Below, piece by piece: positions 19,249 through 29,186 of a DNA stretch of 64,000 nt. Source of the DNA: Gammaproteobacteria bacterium (GTDB taxonomy: Bacteria > Pseudomonadota > Gammaproteobacteria > Pseudomonadales > Pseudomonadaceae); NCBI GenBank assembly GCA_903970465.1, contig CAJCIO010000036.1, positions 1-64,000 of the forward strand. The letters are read 5' to 3'. The notes beneath the pieces are model-generated. The model did no database searches. It had not been told where the DNA came from and saw only the letters and a program-made list of their open reading frames with translations. The position numbers and the translations under genes are program-made. Numbering within the stretch: position 1 is the first letter of the stretch; each line of letters opens with the position of its first letter.

Positions 19249-21858
19249 ATGGGCAAATCGCTGGTCATTGTGGAATCCCCGGCTAAGGCCAAGACCATCA
19301 ACAAGTATCTGGGCAACCAATACGTGGTGAAGTCGAGTATCGGCCATATCCGAGACCTGCCCACCAGCGGTTCGGCGAGCGCCAGCAAGGAGTCCGCTGC
19401 CAAGCGCGGCAAGGCTGCGGCCGAAGGCCCGGTACTGACGGCCAAGGAAAAAGCGCGCAATACGCTGATCGCTCGCATGGGGGTAGATCCGGAACATGGC
19501 TGGAAAGCCAAGTACGAGATCCTTCCGGGCAAAGAGAAGGTCATCGAGGAATTGCGCCGTCTGGCCAAGGATGCTGACACCATCTATCTCGCAACCGACT
19601 TGGATCGCGAGGGGGAAGCCATTGCCTGGCACCTGCGCGAAGCCATCGGTGGTGACGACAGCCGCTACAAGCGAGTGGTGTTCAACGAAATCACCAAAAA
19701 GGCCATCCAAGAAGCGTTTTCCAAGCCGGGCGAGCTCGATATCGATCGCGTCAATGCCCAGCAGGCGCGGCGCTTTCTCGATCGCGTGGTGGGCTACATG
19801 GTTTCGCCATTGCTGTGGGCCAAGATCGCCCGTGGCCTGTCGGCCGGTCGTGTGCAATCGGTAGCTGTGAAGCTGGTAGTGGAGCGCGAGCGGGAAATCC
19901 GTGCCTTCATTCCAGAGGAATACTGGGACATCCACGCCGACCTCGGCACTGCGAAGGACGCCAAGGTGCGTTTTGCCGTGGCCCGTGAAAAAGGCGAAGC
20001 CTTCAAGCCGTTGAACGAAGCTCAGGCCATGGCCGCTCTGGCCAAGCTCAAGGACTCGTCCTACAGCGTGCTCAAGCGCGAAGACAAGCCCACCAGCAGC
20101 AAGCCCTCGGCGCCCTTCATCACCTCGACACTGCAGCAAGCGGCGAGCAATCGCCTGGGCTTCGGCGTGAAGAAGACCATGATGATGGCCCAGCGCTTGT
20201 ATGAGGCGGGCTACATCACCTACATGCGTACCGACTCCACCAATCTGTCGGTCGATGCCGTGGCTGCCGCTCGCGATTACATCGAGCAGGAGTTCGGCAA
20301 GAAGTATCTGCCCGAGTCGCCAATGGTGTATGGCAGCAAGGAGGGTGCACAGGAGGCGCACGAAGCGATTCGTCCATCCGACGTGAATACCCATCCGTCC
20401 AAGCTGAACGGTATGGAGCGCGACGCTGAGCGTCTTTACGAGCTGATCTGGCGCCAGTTCCTGGCCTGCCAGATGCCACCCGCGCAATACCTGTCGACTA
20501 CCGTCAGTGTCGCGGCGGGCGATTTCGAGTTGCGTGCCAAGGGCCGCATACTCAAGTTCGACGGTTATACCCGCGTCCTGCCGCAGATCGCCAAGCCGGG
20601 CGATGACGACGTTCTGCCCGAGATGACTCAAGGCGAAGTGCTCAAGTTGATCGCGCTCGATCCGACCCAGCACTTTACCAAGCCGCCTGCGCGCTACAGC
20701 GAAGCCAGCCTGGTCAAGGAGATGGAAAAACGCGGTATCGGCCGTCCGTCCACCTACGCTGCGATCATCGGCACCATCCAGGATCGTGGTTATGTCGCGC
20801 TGCACAACCGTCGCTTCTACTCTGAAAAGATGGGCGACATCGTCACTGAGCGATTGTCTGAAAGCTTCGCCAACCTGATGGACTACGGGTTTACTGCCGG
20901 CATGGAGGAGAACCTCGATGACGTGGCGCAAGGCGAGCGTGACTGGAAGAACGTCCTCGACGAGTTTTACGGCGACTTCAAGACCAAGCTCGAAGTGGCA
21001 GGCGCGGCCGACAGCGGCATGCGCGCCAACCAACCGACCCTGACCAACATCGCCTGCCGTGAGTGCGGCCGGCCGATGATGATCCGTACCGCGTCCACCG
21101 GTGTCTTCCTCGGCTGCTCGGGTTATAGCCTGCCGCCCAAGGAGCGTTGCAAGGCCACCGTTAACCTGGTGCCGGGCGACGAGATCGCTGCCGATGACGA
21201 GGGTGAATCCGAGTCCCGCGTATTGTTGGGCAAGCATCGCTGCCCGATCTGCGCGACGGCGATGGACGCTTACTTGCTCGATGAGAAGCGCAAGCTGCAC
21301 ATCTGCGGCAACAATCCGGATTGCACCGGCTACGAGATCGAAGAGGGCAACTATCGCATCAAGGGCTATGAAGGCCCTAGCCTGGAATGCGACAAGTGCG
21401 GCAGCGAGATGCAATTGAAGACCGGCCGTTTCGGCAAGTTCTTCGGCTGCACCAACCCTGAATGCAAGAACACCCGCAAGCTGCTCAAGAGCGGCGAAGC
21501 GGCGCCGCCGAAGATGGACGCGGTGAAGATGCCGGAGCTCAAGTGCGAGAAGGTGAACGACACTTACGTACTGCGCGACGGCGCCTCCGGGTTGTTCCTG
21601 GCCGCCAGCCAGTTCCCGAAAAATCGCGAAACTCGTGCGCCGCTGGTGATGGAGATCATCCCGCACAAGGACGAGATCGATCCCAAGTACGCGTTCCTGT
21701 TCGATGCGCCTAAAAAAGACCCTGAAGGCCGTCCGGCGGTGATTCGTTACAGCCGCAAAACCAAGGAGCAATATGTGCAGACCGAGGTAGAAGGCAAGCC
21801 TACTGGCTGGAAGGCTTTCTACGACGGTTCGGCCTGGAAGGTCGAAGACAAGCGCTAG
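19249..21858 (+). CDS. topA: DNA topoisomerase I
   Basis: TopA relaxes negative supercoils through a 5'-phosphotyrosine intermediate. The 869-residue protein has the Toprim domain ([15 protein letters not shown] at the start, [11 protein letters not shown] about residue 115), the active-site Tyr in ITYMRTDST (about residue 326) and three C-terminal Cys4-type zinc motifs starting [18 protein letters not shown] and CDKCGSEMQ (about residues 600-740). It is monocistronic with its own promoter and a REP-like element after it. Confidence 0.98.
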   Translation: MGKSLVIVESPAKAKTINKYLGNQYVVKSSIGHIRDLPTSGSASASKESAAKRGKAAAEGPVLTAKEKARNTLIARMGVDPEHGWKAKYEILPGKEKVIEELRRLAKDADTIYLATDLDREGEAIAWHLREAIGGDDSRYKRVVFNEITKKAIQEAFSKPGELDIDRVNAQQARRFLDRVVGYMVSPLLWAKIARGLSAGRVQSVAVKLVVEREREIRAFIPEEYWDIHADLGTAKDAKVRFAVAREKGEAFKPLNEAQAMAALAKLKDSSYSVLKREDKPTSSKPSAPFITSTLQQAASNRLGFGVKKTMMMAQRLYEAGYITYMRTDSTNLSVDAVAAARDYIEQEFGKKYLPESPMVYGSKEGAQEAHEAIRPSDVNTHPSKLNGMERDAERLYELIWRQFLACQMPPAQYLSTTVSVAAGDFELRAKGRILKFDGYTRVLPQIAKPGDDDVLPEMTQGEVLKLIALDPTQHFTKPPARYSEASLVKEMEKRGIGRPSTYAAIIGTIQDRGYVALHNRRFYSEKMGDIVTERLSESFANLMDYGFTAGMEENLDDVAQGERDWKNVLDEFYGDFKTKLEVAGAADSGMRANQPTLTNIACRECGRPMMIRTASTGVFLGCSGYSLPPKERCKATVNLVPGDEIAADDEGESESRVLLGKHRCPICATAMDAYLLDEKRKLHICGNNPDCTGYEIEEGNYRIKGYEGPSLECDKCGSEMQLKTGRFGKFFGCTNPECKNTRKLLKSGEAAPPKMDAVKMPELKCEKVNDTYVLRDGASGLFLAASQFPKNRETRAPLVMEIIPHKDEIDPKYAFLFDAPKKDPEGRPAVIRYSRKTKEQYVQTEVEGKPTGWKAFYDGSAWKVEDKR

Positions 21859-21870
21859 TTTAGCTCTGTG

Positions 21871-21952
21871 GCGAGGGGGCTTGCTCCCGATGGGTCAGTG
21901 CTGACACTCTGTGATGTGTCAACGCTGGCCCATCGGGAGCAAGCCCCTTCGC
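21871..21952. repeat. REP-like 82-bp inverted repeat, copy 1
   Basis: Arms 21871-21894 and 21929-21952 are 24 bp with one mismatch (core GGGGGCTTGCTCCCGATGGG), with an inner TGACAC/GTGTCA pair. It shares arms and inner pair with the element at 22821-22914. It lies after topA. Confidence 0.85.
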
Positions 21953-21994
21953 CATATGTATCCAGCGTGTCCACACCAGATGGAGGCAGCCGAG

Positions 21995-22519
21995 ATGGCC
22001 CACGAACTCTATACCCGTACCAATCAAAAGATTTTCTTCGCCGGGCTGGCACTCGAAGCCTTGGGCAAGGCCGAGCAGGGTACAGCCGTGAATGCTCCCG
22101 GTCTGCTACAGGCAGAGCGCGAAGCGGCGTTATTCCATCTGTATGGTGCATTGCTCGGGCTTTGCCATGAGATTGCCGGTTTCTATCGTCTGCCTCAGGC
22201 CAACGCCCCCCGGGCCGAATTGTTGCTGACCCGCGATGTGCTCGCCGCCATCGCTATCCCGGAAATGGCCGAACTGGTGGAAATGGCTGAGCAGCCGCAG
22301 AGCTGGCTGGCGCGATTGATAGCGGAATACTCCAAGCTGTTCCTGCCGCCACAGGCGCCGCGCAAGCCCAAAGGCGATGTGAGGCAGCCGCTGATTCAGG
22401 CGATCAGCCTGGATGACGAAGAGGCAGCTCCGGCGTTGGATCGTGCAGAGCTGGAAAGCTGGCGTCAGCAGCTCAAGGGATTGGCTATTCGTTACCGCGA
22501 TGGGCTGAGTGAGTGCTGA
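21995..22519 (+). CDS. conserved pseudomonad protein, DUF6586-like
   Basis: The 174-residue soluble protein starts MAHELYTRTNQKIFFAGLA and is helical and Ala/Leu-rich with a more polar C-terminal third. I recognise it as the protein commonly placed between topA and sulA in Pseudomonas, annotated DUF6586; function unknown. GGAGG precedes the ATG at 21995, so upstream in-frame ATGs within the REP-like repeat are unlikely starts. Confidence 0.75.
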   Translation: MAHELYTRTNQKIFFAGLALEALGKAEQGTAVNAPGLLQAEREAALFHLYGALLGLCHEIAGFYRLPQANAPRAELLLTRDVLAAIAIPEMAELVEMAEQPQSWLARLIAEYSKLFLPPQAPRKPKGDVRQPLIQAISLDDEEAAPALDRAELESWRQQLKGLAIRYRDGLSEC

Positions 22520-22569
22520 TTCGCTTCGGCACTGCTACAATGTCGGCCTTTCGTGGAGATTGATTCCCT

Positions 22570-22803
22570 ATGCCAACGTCCTTTCTAGAAATTGTCGAGT
22601 TGCCTGACGGGCGGATCGAGCTGCGCCGGGCCGATGATGAAGGTTCGTTGGTCACCCTGGCGTTTTCTGAAGATGCCAAGGTCTTCCTGCAGGGCCAGCA
22701 TGTTGAAGTGGCCAAGGCCATGCTCAGCGTTGGCGTGCAAATGGCTGGCAAGCTGGTGGAAGGCGATGTTGACCGCGATCAAGGTCCTCGCGTCCTTCAC
22801 TAA
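22570..22803 (+). CDS. conserved small protein of unknown function
   Basis: The 77-residue protein contains EIVELPDGRIELRRADDEGSL-type beta sequence and a C-terminal helical part. It follows the DUF6586-like gene by 50 bases and ends before a REP-like element. The same small gene is found next to sulA in other pseudomonads. No function can be inferred. Confidence 0.75.
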   Translation: MPTSFLEIVELPDGRIELRRADDEGSLVTLAFSEDAKVFLQGQHVEVAKAMLSVGVQMAGKLVEGDVDRDQGPRVLH

Positions 22804-22820
22804 CCTCTGAGCCATCTGAT

Positions 22821-22914
22821 GCATATAGAGAGGGGGCTTGCCCCCGATAGGCCATTGATGACACCTCGTGGTGTGTCGGTACTGGTCTATCGGGGGCAAG
22901 CCCCCTCTCTGCAT
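22821..22914. repeat. REP-like inverted repeat, copy 2
   Basis: Arms 22827-22849 and 22887-22909 (23 bp, perfect) share the core GGGGGCTTGCCCCCGATAG with the element at 21871; the inner ACACC/GGTGT pair also matches. It lies between converging genes, where it can end transcription on both strands. Confidence 0.85.
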
Positions 22915-22931
22915 CTTCAACCTGGGGGCGT

Positions 22932-23429
22932 TCAGCCCAAGCGAATGTTCAGGCTCTGAGCATCACCCGCCCGGGCGGCGGTGATCAGTTGCTGGCGAGC
23001 AGTGCTGCTCAGTGGATTCAGCCAGCTGACCACGGTGTGGCTGCGGCCCAGGCGCAAGGCTTCGCACGTCAGCTGCAGCGCGCTCTGCGTGCCGCGAGGC
23101 TGCAACAGCAGGATGCGTTCACGGTTGAGGCCGGCGTCCCGCAACCAGGCCTGGGTCAGGCTCCCTGGCGGCGCGATCAGTGTCAGCCAGCGGTCATTCT
23201 GTTCTTCACTCAACTCGCGCAGCATCGGCGCCAGCAGGCTCAGGCAGTTCCCCGTCGCACCCCGTAACGAAAGCTCACTGAATACCTCTGGATCATCGGT
23301 GACCCAAGGGGCTTCAAGTGTGGCCAACACGGGCGCGGGTGCAGTCTGTGGCTGTGCCATGAAAGCCTCGAACAAGGACATTTGTGCCTGTTGCGCTACT
23401 GGCGGCTGGGACTGTGAGAACTGCATCAT
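22932..23429 (-). CDS. sulA: SOS cell division inhibitor SulA
   Basis: SulA binds FtsZ and blocks septation during the SOS response. The 165-residue protein has the SulA core with LTLIAPPGSLTQAWLRDAGL and the region around RILLLQPRGTQSALQ and VSWLNPLS. It lies 11 bases downstream of lexA in the same direction, so it is transcribed from the LexA-controlled promoter, as in P. aeruginosa. A start three bases later (M2) is equally possible. Confidence 0.92.
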   Translation of the reverse strand: MMQFSQSQPPVAQQAQMSLFEAFMAQPQTAPAPVLATLEAPWVTDDPEVFSELSLRGATGNCLSLLAPMLRELSEEQNDRWLTLIAPPGSLTQAWLRDAGLNRERILLLQPRGTQSALQLTCEALRLGRSHTVVSWLNPLSSTARQQLITAARAGDAQSLNIRLG

Positions 23430-23440
23430 GATGCCTCCTG

Positions 23441-24049
23441 TTAGCGACGGATGACGCCGACGCTCAAACCTTCGATGACCAGCTCCTGATCCTTGAGATC
23501 GACCTCGATAGGGGCGAACTCCGGGTTCTCGGCCAGCAGAAAGACCTTGTTGCCTTCGCGCTGGAAGCGCTTGACAGTAACTTCTTCACCAATCCGAGCA
23601 ACCACGATCTGGCCGTTGCGCGCCTCGCGGCAGGTGTGCACGGCCAACAGGTCGCCGTCGATGATTCCGACGTCGCGCATGCTCATGCCATGGACGCGCA
23701 GCAGGTAGTCGGCGCGCGGGTGAAAGAATGCCGGATTGATGTTGCAGGATTCTTCGATGTGCTGTTCGGCGAGGATCGGCGCGCCTGCAGCGACACGGCC
23801 GATGATCGGCAGCGAGCTTTCGTCGGCCTTGGCTTCGAAGCCGGGAATGCGGATACCGCGCGAAGCGCCCGGGGTCATCTCGATGGCACCTTTACGCGCC
23901 AGCGCCTTGAGGTGCTCCTCGGCGGCGTTGGGCGATTTGAACCCCAGTTCCTGGGCTATTTCTGCGCGGGTAGGGGGGAAGCCATTGTCTTCAAGGCAGC
24001 GCTTGATGAAGGCGAGAATTTCGGCTTGGCGTGGCGTCAGTTTCAGCAT
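23441..24049 (-). CDS. lexA: LexA repressor
   Basis: LexA represses SOS genes and self-cleaves when RecA-ssDNA is present. The 202 residues show the N-terminal winged helix ([13 protein letters not shown], residues 4-16), the Ala-Gly cleavage site in VAAGAPI (about residue 88), the catalytic Ser in [11 protein letters not shown] and Lys in EVTVKRF. Two LexA boxes lie just upstream, and sulA follows in the same operon. Confidence 0.98.
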   Translation of the reverse strand: MLKLTPRQAEILAFIKRCLEDNGFPPTRAEIAQELGFKSPNAAEEHLKALARKGAIEMTPGASRGIRIPGFEAKADESSLPIIGRVAAGAPILAEQHIEESCNINPAFFHPRADYLLRVHGMSMRDVGIIDGDLLAVHTCREARNGQIVVARIGEEVTVKRFQREGNKVFLLAENPEFAPIEVDLKDQELVIEGLSVGVIRR

Positions 24050-24059
24050 GTCTATCGCT

Positions 24060-24075
24060 CTGTCTTTTTATACAG
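24060..24075 (-). promoter_or_regulatory. LexA box 1
   Basis: CTGTCTTTTTATACAG fits the CTG-N10-CAG SOS consensus and lies 10 bases from the lexA start codon. Confidence 0.9.
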
Positions 24076-24078
24076 TGA

Positions 24079-24094
24079 CTGGGATTATATACAG
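24079..24094 (-). promoter_or_regulatory. LexA box 2
   Basis: CTGGGATTATATACAG is a second CTG-N10-CAG box, 19 bases further upstream than the first (centre to centre, about two helical turns), so two dimers could sit on the same DNA face. Confidence 0.88.
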
Positions 24095-24197
24095 TATTGA
24101 ACCCTTGGCAATCGCCCTTTTGCCTCCAGGGAACAATTACGCGCTTGGTATGTGGTTAAATGCTGCAACAACCCGATGCCGAAATGCCTCTGCAGGC

Positions 24198-24227
24198 TTG
24201 ACAATATCGGCACTTGATACGTATGTT
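24198..24227 (+). promoter_or_regulatory. psrA promoter
   Basis: TTGACA (24198-24203), an 18-base spacer and TATGTT (24222-24227) form a sigma-70 promoter reading into psrA, divergent from lexA. Confidence 0.6.
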
Positions 24228-24228
24228 T

Positions 24229-24242
24229 CAAACAGTTGTTCG
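24229..24242. promoter_or_regulatory. candidate PsrA autoregulatory operator
   Basis: CAAACAGTTGTTCG overlaps the start region of the psrA promoter and resembles the CAAAC/GTTTG-type sites reported for PsrA, which represses its own gene. The second half is imperfect. Confidence 0.5.
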
Positions 24243-24270
24243 TATTTTTCAGTTCAAACCCGGAGTGATC

Positions 24271-24984
24271 ATGGCCCAGTCGGAAACCGTCGAGCGCATC
24301 CTCGACGCCGCCGAGCAACTGTTCGCAGAAAAAGGCTTCGCTGAAACATCCTTGCGGCTGATTACCAGCAAGGCAGGGGTCAACCTGGCGGCGGTCAATT
24401 ATCACTTCGGATCCAAGAAGGCCCTGATACAGGCAGTGTTCTCGCGTTTCCTCGGGCCGTTCTGCCTGAGCCTCGATCGCGAGCTCGAACGCCGCCAGGC
24501 GCGGCCCGAGCACAAGGCAAGCCTCGAAGAGCTGCTGGAAATTCTCGTCGAACAGACCATGGTGGTGCAGCCTCGCAGTGGCAATGACCTGTCGATCTTC
24601 ATGCGCCTGCTGGGCCTTGCCTTCAGTGAAAGCCAGGGCCATTTGCGTCGCTATCTTGAGGACATGTACGGCAAGGTGTTTCGCCGCTACATGATTCTCG
24701 TCAATGAAGCGGCGCCGCGGATTCCTCCCCTGGAGCTGTTCTGGCGAGTGCACTTCATGCTCGGTGCCGCCGCCTTCAGCATGTCCGGCATCAAGGCCCT
24801 GCGGGCCATTGGCGAGAATGATTTCGGCGTCGATACCTCCATCGAGCAGGTCATGCGTCTGATGGTGCCGTTCCTGGCAGCGGGTATGCGTGCCGACAGC
24901 GGTGTCAGCGATCCGGCCATGGCCGCGGCGCAATTGCGGCCACGCAGCAAGACGTCATCGGCGCCGCTGGCCAAAGCCCTCTGA
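24271..24984 (+). CDS. psrA: TetR-family fatty-acid-responsive regulator PsrA
   Basis: PsrA represses fadBA and itself, activates rpoS in pseudomonads and is released by long-chain fatty acids. The 237-residue protein has the TetR helix-turn-helix at residues 10-55 (ILDAAEQLFAEKGFAETSLR, then NLAAVNYHFGSKK) and a large ligand-binding C-terminal part. CGGAG precedes the ATG at 24271. Position next to lexA and nagZ matches P. aeruginosa PA3006. Confidence 0.93.
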   Translation: MAQSETVERILDAAEQLFAEKGFAETSLRLITSKAGVNLAAVNYHFGSKKALIQAVFSRFLGPFCLSLDRELERRQARPEHKASLEELLEILVEQTMVVQPRSGNDLSIFMRLLGLAFSESQGHLRRYLEDMYGKVFRRYMILVNEAAPRIPPLELFWRVHFMLGAAAFSMSGIKALRAIGENDFGVDTSIEQVMRLMVPFLAAGMRADSGVSDPAMAAAQLRPRSKTSSAPLAKAL

Positions 24985-25079
24985 TCAAGGTGGGGTCAAC
25001 CAAGGCGTATCGCTTTGTCGGACCCCTCTGCGGATGAGCCTTGCTCACACATTCAATGCACATCCAGCGGCAGCTTCCT

Positions 25080-25115
25080 GCCCGAGCAAGGCTCGCCTGC
25101 GAAGAGGCCCGCACG
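25080..25115. repeat. degenerate REP unit
   Basis: GCCCGAGCAAGGCTCGCCTGCGAAGAGGCCCGC-type sequence, partly palindromic, resembles the REP units elsewhere in the window. It lies between psrA and nagZ. Confidence 0.55.
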
Positions 25116-25206
25116 TTTGACACTATCCTGCCGAGGTGTCCGTCCACAGCGCCTTGCGCTAAGCTAGGCGGCTAGAATTCTTGCCCTCCCGCTTCAAGGA
25201 CAATCC

Positions 25207-26217
25207 ATGAGTACCCGCCTGCAAGGCTCGTTGATGGTTGATATCGCCGGTACCTGGCTGACCGCCGAAGACCGCCACCTGCTGCGTCAGCCACAAGTCG
25301 CCGGTCTGATCATCTTTGCCCGCAATATCGAAAGCCCGCGCCAGGTGCGCGAGCTGACGGCCTCGATTCGTGCCGTGCGTCCCGATCTGATCCTTGCCGT
25401 GGACCAAGAGGGCGGACGCGTGCAGCGTCTGCGTCAGGGCTTTGTGCGTCTGCCGGCGATGCGCGCTCTGGCGGACAATCCCAATGCCGAGTACCTGGCC
25501 GAGCAGTGCGGCTGGGTGATGGCGACTGAAGTGCTGGCCGTCGGGCTGGATCTCAGCTTCGCGCCGGTGCTGGACCTCGATCATCAGCGCAGTGCGGTGG
25601 TCGGTACCCGTGCTTTCGAGGGCGATCCCGAACGTGCCGCACTGCTCGCTGGAGCCTTTATCCGTGGCATGAATACCGCCGGTATGGCCGCCTGCGGCAA
25701 GCACTTCCCCGGCCATGGCTGGGCCGAGGCCGACTCTCACGTCGCCATCCCTACCGACGAGCGCAGCCTCGACGAGATTCGCGCCAAGGACCTGGTGCCT
25801 TTCGCTCGGCTCAGCACGCAGTTGGCGGCGGTCATGCCGGCGCACGTCATCTATCCCCAGGTCGATGCGCAGCCGGCGGGATTTTCTCGGCGCTGGTTGC
25901 AGGACATCCTGCGCGGCGAGCTGGGATTCGATGGGGTCATCTTCAGTGACGATCTGTCGATGGCCGGTGCCCATGTGGTGGGCGACGCGGCCAGTCGCAT
26001 CGAGGCCGCGCTGACCGCAGGCTGCGACATGGGACTGGTGTGCAACGATCGTGCGGCGGCAGAGCTGGCCTTATCGGCGGCGCAGCGCATGGGCGTGCAG
26101 CCATCACCGCGAATCGCGCGCATGCGTGGTCAGGCGACACCGGGTATCGAATACCGCCAGCAACCGCGCTGGCTGACGGCGGTAGGTGCGTTGCGCACGG
26201 CGCAGTTGATTGAATAG
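25207..26217 (+). CDS. nagZ: beta-N-acetylhexosaminidase NagZ
   Basis: NagZ is a cytoplasmic GH3 enzyme that removes GlcNAc from anhydro-muropeptides in cell-wall recycling and so affects AmpC induction. The 336 residues carry [12 protein letters not shown], the general acid/base His loop GKHFPGHG with DSH, and the nucleophile Asp in [12 protein letters not shown] precedes the ATG. It is the last gene of the conserved block; the next gene on the right is in an unrelated operon. Confidence 0.97.
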   Translation: MSTRLQGSLMVDIAGTWLTAEDRHLLRQPQVAGLIIFARNIESPRQVRELTASIRAVRPDLILAVDQEGGRVQRLRQGFVRLPAMRALADNPNAEYLAEQCGWVMATEVLAVGLDLSFAPVLDLDHQRSAVVGTRAFEGDPERAALLAGAFIRGMNTAGMAACGKHFPGHGWAEADSHVAIPTDERSLDEIRAKDLVPFARLSTQLAAVMPAHVIYPQVDAQPAGFSRRWLQDILRGELGFDGVIFSDDLSMAGAHVVGDAASRIEAALTAGCDMGLVCNDRAAAELALSAAQRMGVQPSPRIARMRGQATPGIEYRQQPRWLTAVGALRTAQLIE

Positions 26218-26266
26218 ACAATAGACATAGGTGTCGGTAGTGCCGGACTCTTCGCTGCCGAACGCC

Positions 26267-27100
26267 TCAGTGGGCTTGCCCGTGCCACGGTACCAACCGG
26301 CGTTGCAGCGCGCGCAGCCCCATCTCCATGGCAAAGGCGATCACGGCGATCAACAGAATCCCGAGGATCACCACGTCAGTCACCAAAAACTGCGCGGCTG
26401 ACTGCACCATGAAACCCAAGCCTTGCGTGGCGGCGATCAGTTCGGCGGCCACCAGTGTCGACCAACCCACACCCAGGCCGATGCGCACGCCGGTGAGAAT
26501 GTCCGGCAGGGCGCTGGGCAGGATCACATGACGGATCAGTTGCGCGCGAGTGGCGCCCAGGCACTGCGCGGCACGCAAACGCGCCGGGTCCACGGTGCGC
26601 ACGCCGTTGGCGGTGGCGATGGCGATGGGCGCGAAAATCGCCAGATAGATCAGCAGCACCTTGGACAGCTCGCCGATGCCGCACCAGATGACGATCAAGG
26701 GCAGATACGCCAGCGGCGGTACCGGCCGGTAGAACTCTATCAGCGGGTCGAAAATGCCGCGGGCGATGCGGTTGCGGCCCATGGCCAGACCCAGCGGGAT
26801 GGCCGTCAGCACGGCGGCCACCAGGGCGATGCCGATCCGGCCCAGACTGGAGCCCAGGTGTTGCCACAAAGTGACGTCCATGTAACCGTTATCGAGCACG
26901 TCCCAGCCCTTGGCCAGCACCGCGCCGGGGCCGGGCAGGAACAGCGGGTCGATCAGCCCCCAGTGGGTCACGGCCCACCAGACCGACAGCAGCGCGGCGA
27001 TCGTCAGGGCGCTGATGGCGCGGGTGTCGTTGGATGCTGCTTTGGGTATCGGCAGGGGCGTGGTCGCCGTCGTGCTTTCAAGCAGTTCGATGCTGCTCAT
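26267..27100 (-). CDS. tauC: taurine ABC transporter permease TauC
   Basis: The 277-residue inner-membrane protein has about six transmembrane segments and the binding-protein-dependent permease loop ([29 protein letters not shown] divided around residues 185-213) that contacts the ATPase. It belongs to the SsuC/TauC group. Its start overlaps the tauB stop by 4 bases. It is the last gene of the three-gene operon and converges with nagZ. Confidence 0.9.
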   Translation of the reverse strand: MSSIELLESTTATTPLPIPKAASNDTRAISALTIAALLSVWWAVTHWGLIDPLFLPGPGAVLAKGWDVLDNGYMDVTLWQHLGSSLGRIGIALVAAVLTAIPLGLAMGRNRIARGIFDPLIEFYRPVPPLAYLPLIVIWCGIGELSKVLLIYLAIFAPIAIATANGVRTVDPARLRAAQCLGATRAQLIRHVILPSALPDILTGVRIGLGVGWSTLVAAELIAATQGLGFMVQSAAQFLVTDVVILGILLIAVIAFAMEMGLRALQRRLVPWHGQAH

Positions 27101-27900
27101 GTCGGCTCCTGAGCGCTGAGTTGCTGGAGGCTTTTCTGATAAGCAAAGACCTGCGCAAGTACATGTTCACGGGTGGCGATGAAGGCCGGATCGGATTTGA
27201 TCGCCCGGGCAGGTTCGCCGGCGGCGTGACGGCGTCCGAAGTCCAATGCTAGGCGTTCGACGATACGCCCCGGATGGGGCGCCAGCAGCACCAGATCGGT
27301 GGCCAGAAACACCGCTTCCTCGATGTCGTGGGTAATCAGGAACACCGGCTTGCGCGTGCGTTGCCACACGCTGAGCAGTAGCTCCTGCATCTGCTCACGG
27401 GTGAAGGCATCCAGCGCGCCAAAAGGCTCGTCCATCAGCAAAACCCGCGGTTCGGCGGCCAAGGCACGGGCCAGGCCGACACGCTGGCGCTGTCCCCCGG
27501 AAAGCTCCCACACCTTGCGCTGCTCGAAGCCCTCAAGGCCGACCAGTTGCAGCAACTCGCGTCCGCGGCGCTCGCGCTCGGCACGGGCTATTCCGGCCAG
27601 CTGCAGGCCGAAGCTGACATTGGTCAATACGTCCTGCCAGGGCAGTAGTACATCGTCCTGAAACACCACGCCGCGGTCGGCACCCGGCCCGCGCACGGGC
27701 TTGCCGTCCAGAGTCAGGGTGCCGGCGGTAGGGGCGACGAAACCGGCAATCAGGTTGAGCAGGCTGGTCTTGCCACTGCCGCTGGGGCCCAGCGCGACCA
27801 GCAGTTGATCGGGCTCCAGGCGCAGTGACAGGCCCTTGAGCACCGGCTCCGACGCCCCGGGGTAGTGAGCGCTGATGTTTTGCAGTTCGAGGGTCGCCAT
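27097..27900 (-). CDS. tauB: taurine ABC transporter ATPase TauB
   Basis: The 267-residue ATPase has Walker [10 protein letters not shown] (about residue 40), the TauB-like stretch [13 protein letters not shown], signature [15 protein letters not shown] and Walker [21 protein letters not shown]. Similarity to E. coli TauB extends through the C-terminal [14 protein letters not shown] chose the ATG at 27900, which gives the usual N-terminus and lies 10 bases after tauA. Confidence 0.9.
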   Translation of the reverse strand: MATLELQNISAHYPGASEPVLKGLSLRLEPDQLLVALGPSGSGKTSLLNLIAGFVAPTAGTLTLDGKPVRGPGADRGVVFQDDVLLPWQDVLTNVSFGLQLAGIARAERERRGRELLQLVGLEGFEQRKVWELSGGQRQRVGLARALAAEPRVLLMDEPFGALDAFTREQMQELLLSVWQRTRKPVFLITHDIEEAVFLATDLVLLAPHPGRIVERLALDFGRRHAAGEPARAIKSDPAFIATREHVLAQVFAYQKSLQQLSAQEPT

Positions 27901-27910
27901 GGCTCTGGCC

Positions 27911-28894
27911 TCAGGGAATGTACTTAGCACTGACGAACGTGCTGTAGTCGGGGAGTACGTCAGGGATCTTTTTCTGTTCCTTCAAAAACGTGGCGGTGGC
28001 GGCGATGTCCTTGGCGGTGCCCCCACCGAGCAGGGCTGCGCTTTTTTGCGCGGTGGCGTCGGGATAGGCCGAACCTGCCAGCAACTCGGGCACGTCGGCG
28101 GCATTCGAACCGGTGAGCTTGGCGATCGCCTTGACCGGCACCGAGTCGGCGGTCCATTCGGCCTGGTGCGCGGTGTAGTCGGCGTAGGCGGCCAAGGTGG
28201 TGCCGGCGAACTTGGCGATTACGTCTGGATGCTTGTCGGCGTAGTCCTTGCGGGCCACCCAGACCTCGAACGTCGGCGAGCCCCAGCGGCCGACTTCGGC
28301 GGCGTCGGTGAGGGTCTTGCCGGTCTTGCGGATCTCGCCCAGGGCGGGCGACCATACAAAGGCGCCGTCGATGTCGCCACGCTTCCAGGCGGCGGCGATT
28401 TCCGTCGGATTCAGGTTGACCACCTTGACGTCCTTGCTGGTCAGGCCCCAATGCTTGAGGGCGCCGAGCAGGCTGTAGTGAGAGGTCGACACGAACGGCG
28501 TAGCGATGGTCTTGCCCTTGAGGTCCTCAGGTTTTTCGATGCCACTGCCATTGCGCACCACCAGGGCCTCGGACGAGTTGATCTGCGCCGAGACGATAAA
28601 AGCCACGATCGGTACATTGCGCGACGTGGCGGCGGCCAGCGGGCTGGAGCCCAGGTTGCCGATCTGCAAATCGCCGGATGCCAGCGCTGCGACGACTTCC
28701 GGACCACTGTTGAAGCGGCGCCAGTCGATCTTTTGGCCAGTGGCTTTTTCATACTCGCCGTTGGCCTGGGGCACCTTGCTCGGATCGGTACCGGTCTGAT
28801 AGCCGATGGTCAGGTCGGCAGCCTGGGCGGTCCAGGTAAGGCCTGCCAGCAGGGTGGCGACGAACAGCTGGCGTAGCGAGGGCGATGTTGACAT
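27911..28894 (-). CDS. tauA: taurine-binding periplasmic protein TauA
   Basis: TauA binds taurine for the ABC importer. The 327-residue precursor has a signal peptide ending in QAAD, then [40 protein letters not shown] and [15 protein letters not shown], all close to E. coli TauA. The ATG at 28894 gives a normal signal peptide; the longer frame to 28927 has no ribosome binding site. AT-rich sequence upstream fits a sulfur-starvation (CysB-type) promoter, but none was identified. No tauD is adjacent. Confidence 0.9.
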   Translation of the reverse strand: MSTSPSLRQLFVATLLAGLTWTAQAADLTIGYQTGTDPSKVPQANGEYEKATGQKIDWRRFNSGPEVVAALASGDLQIGNLGSSPLAAATSRNVPIVAFIVSAQINSSEALVVRNGSGIEKPEDLKGKTIATPFVSTSHYSLLGALKHWGLTSKDVKVVNLNPTEIAAAWKRGDIDGAFVWSPALGEIRKTGKTLTDAAEVGRWGSPTFEVWVARKDYADKHPDVIAKFAGTTLAAYADYTAHQAEWTADSVPVKAIAKLTGSNAADVPELLAGSAYPDATAQKSAALLGGGTAKDIAATATFLKEQKKIPDVLPDYSTFVSAKYIP

Positions 28895-29042
28895 GTGCGA
28901 GAGGCCTTGTGCGTTTTGGAATGGCATAAATCTATTTGATCTAAAAAAGGTAAATCCAATAATTTAAGCGCATATACATATATCGGCGGCAGGATCTTTG
29001 TGGTTGGGGGTACAAGATTAGCTGGTATATCGGGATGCTGAA

Positions 29043-29082
29043 CTGTGGGAGCAAGGCTTGCCCGCGAAGGCGCCAGTCGCCT
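29043..29082. repeat. single REP unit
   Basis: TGTGGGAGCAAGGCTTGCCC followed by GCGAAGGCG is one REP arm of the type seen in pairs elsewhere. It lies between tauA and the divergent monooxygenase gene. Confidence 0.7.
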
Positions 29083-29186
29083 CACCCTGTCTATCATGAA
29101 ATCTTATATGCACAGACTATCGGGTATTGGACCAACCCGCGTCCAGGGTCGATGCTAGACCCTTTGACCATCCAGGGGCCAATGCC

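Noticed and set aside
19231..21771. 846-codon minus-strand open frame opposite topA
   Set aside because: Antisense shadow of topA with no domain or start signal.
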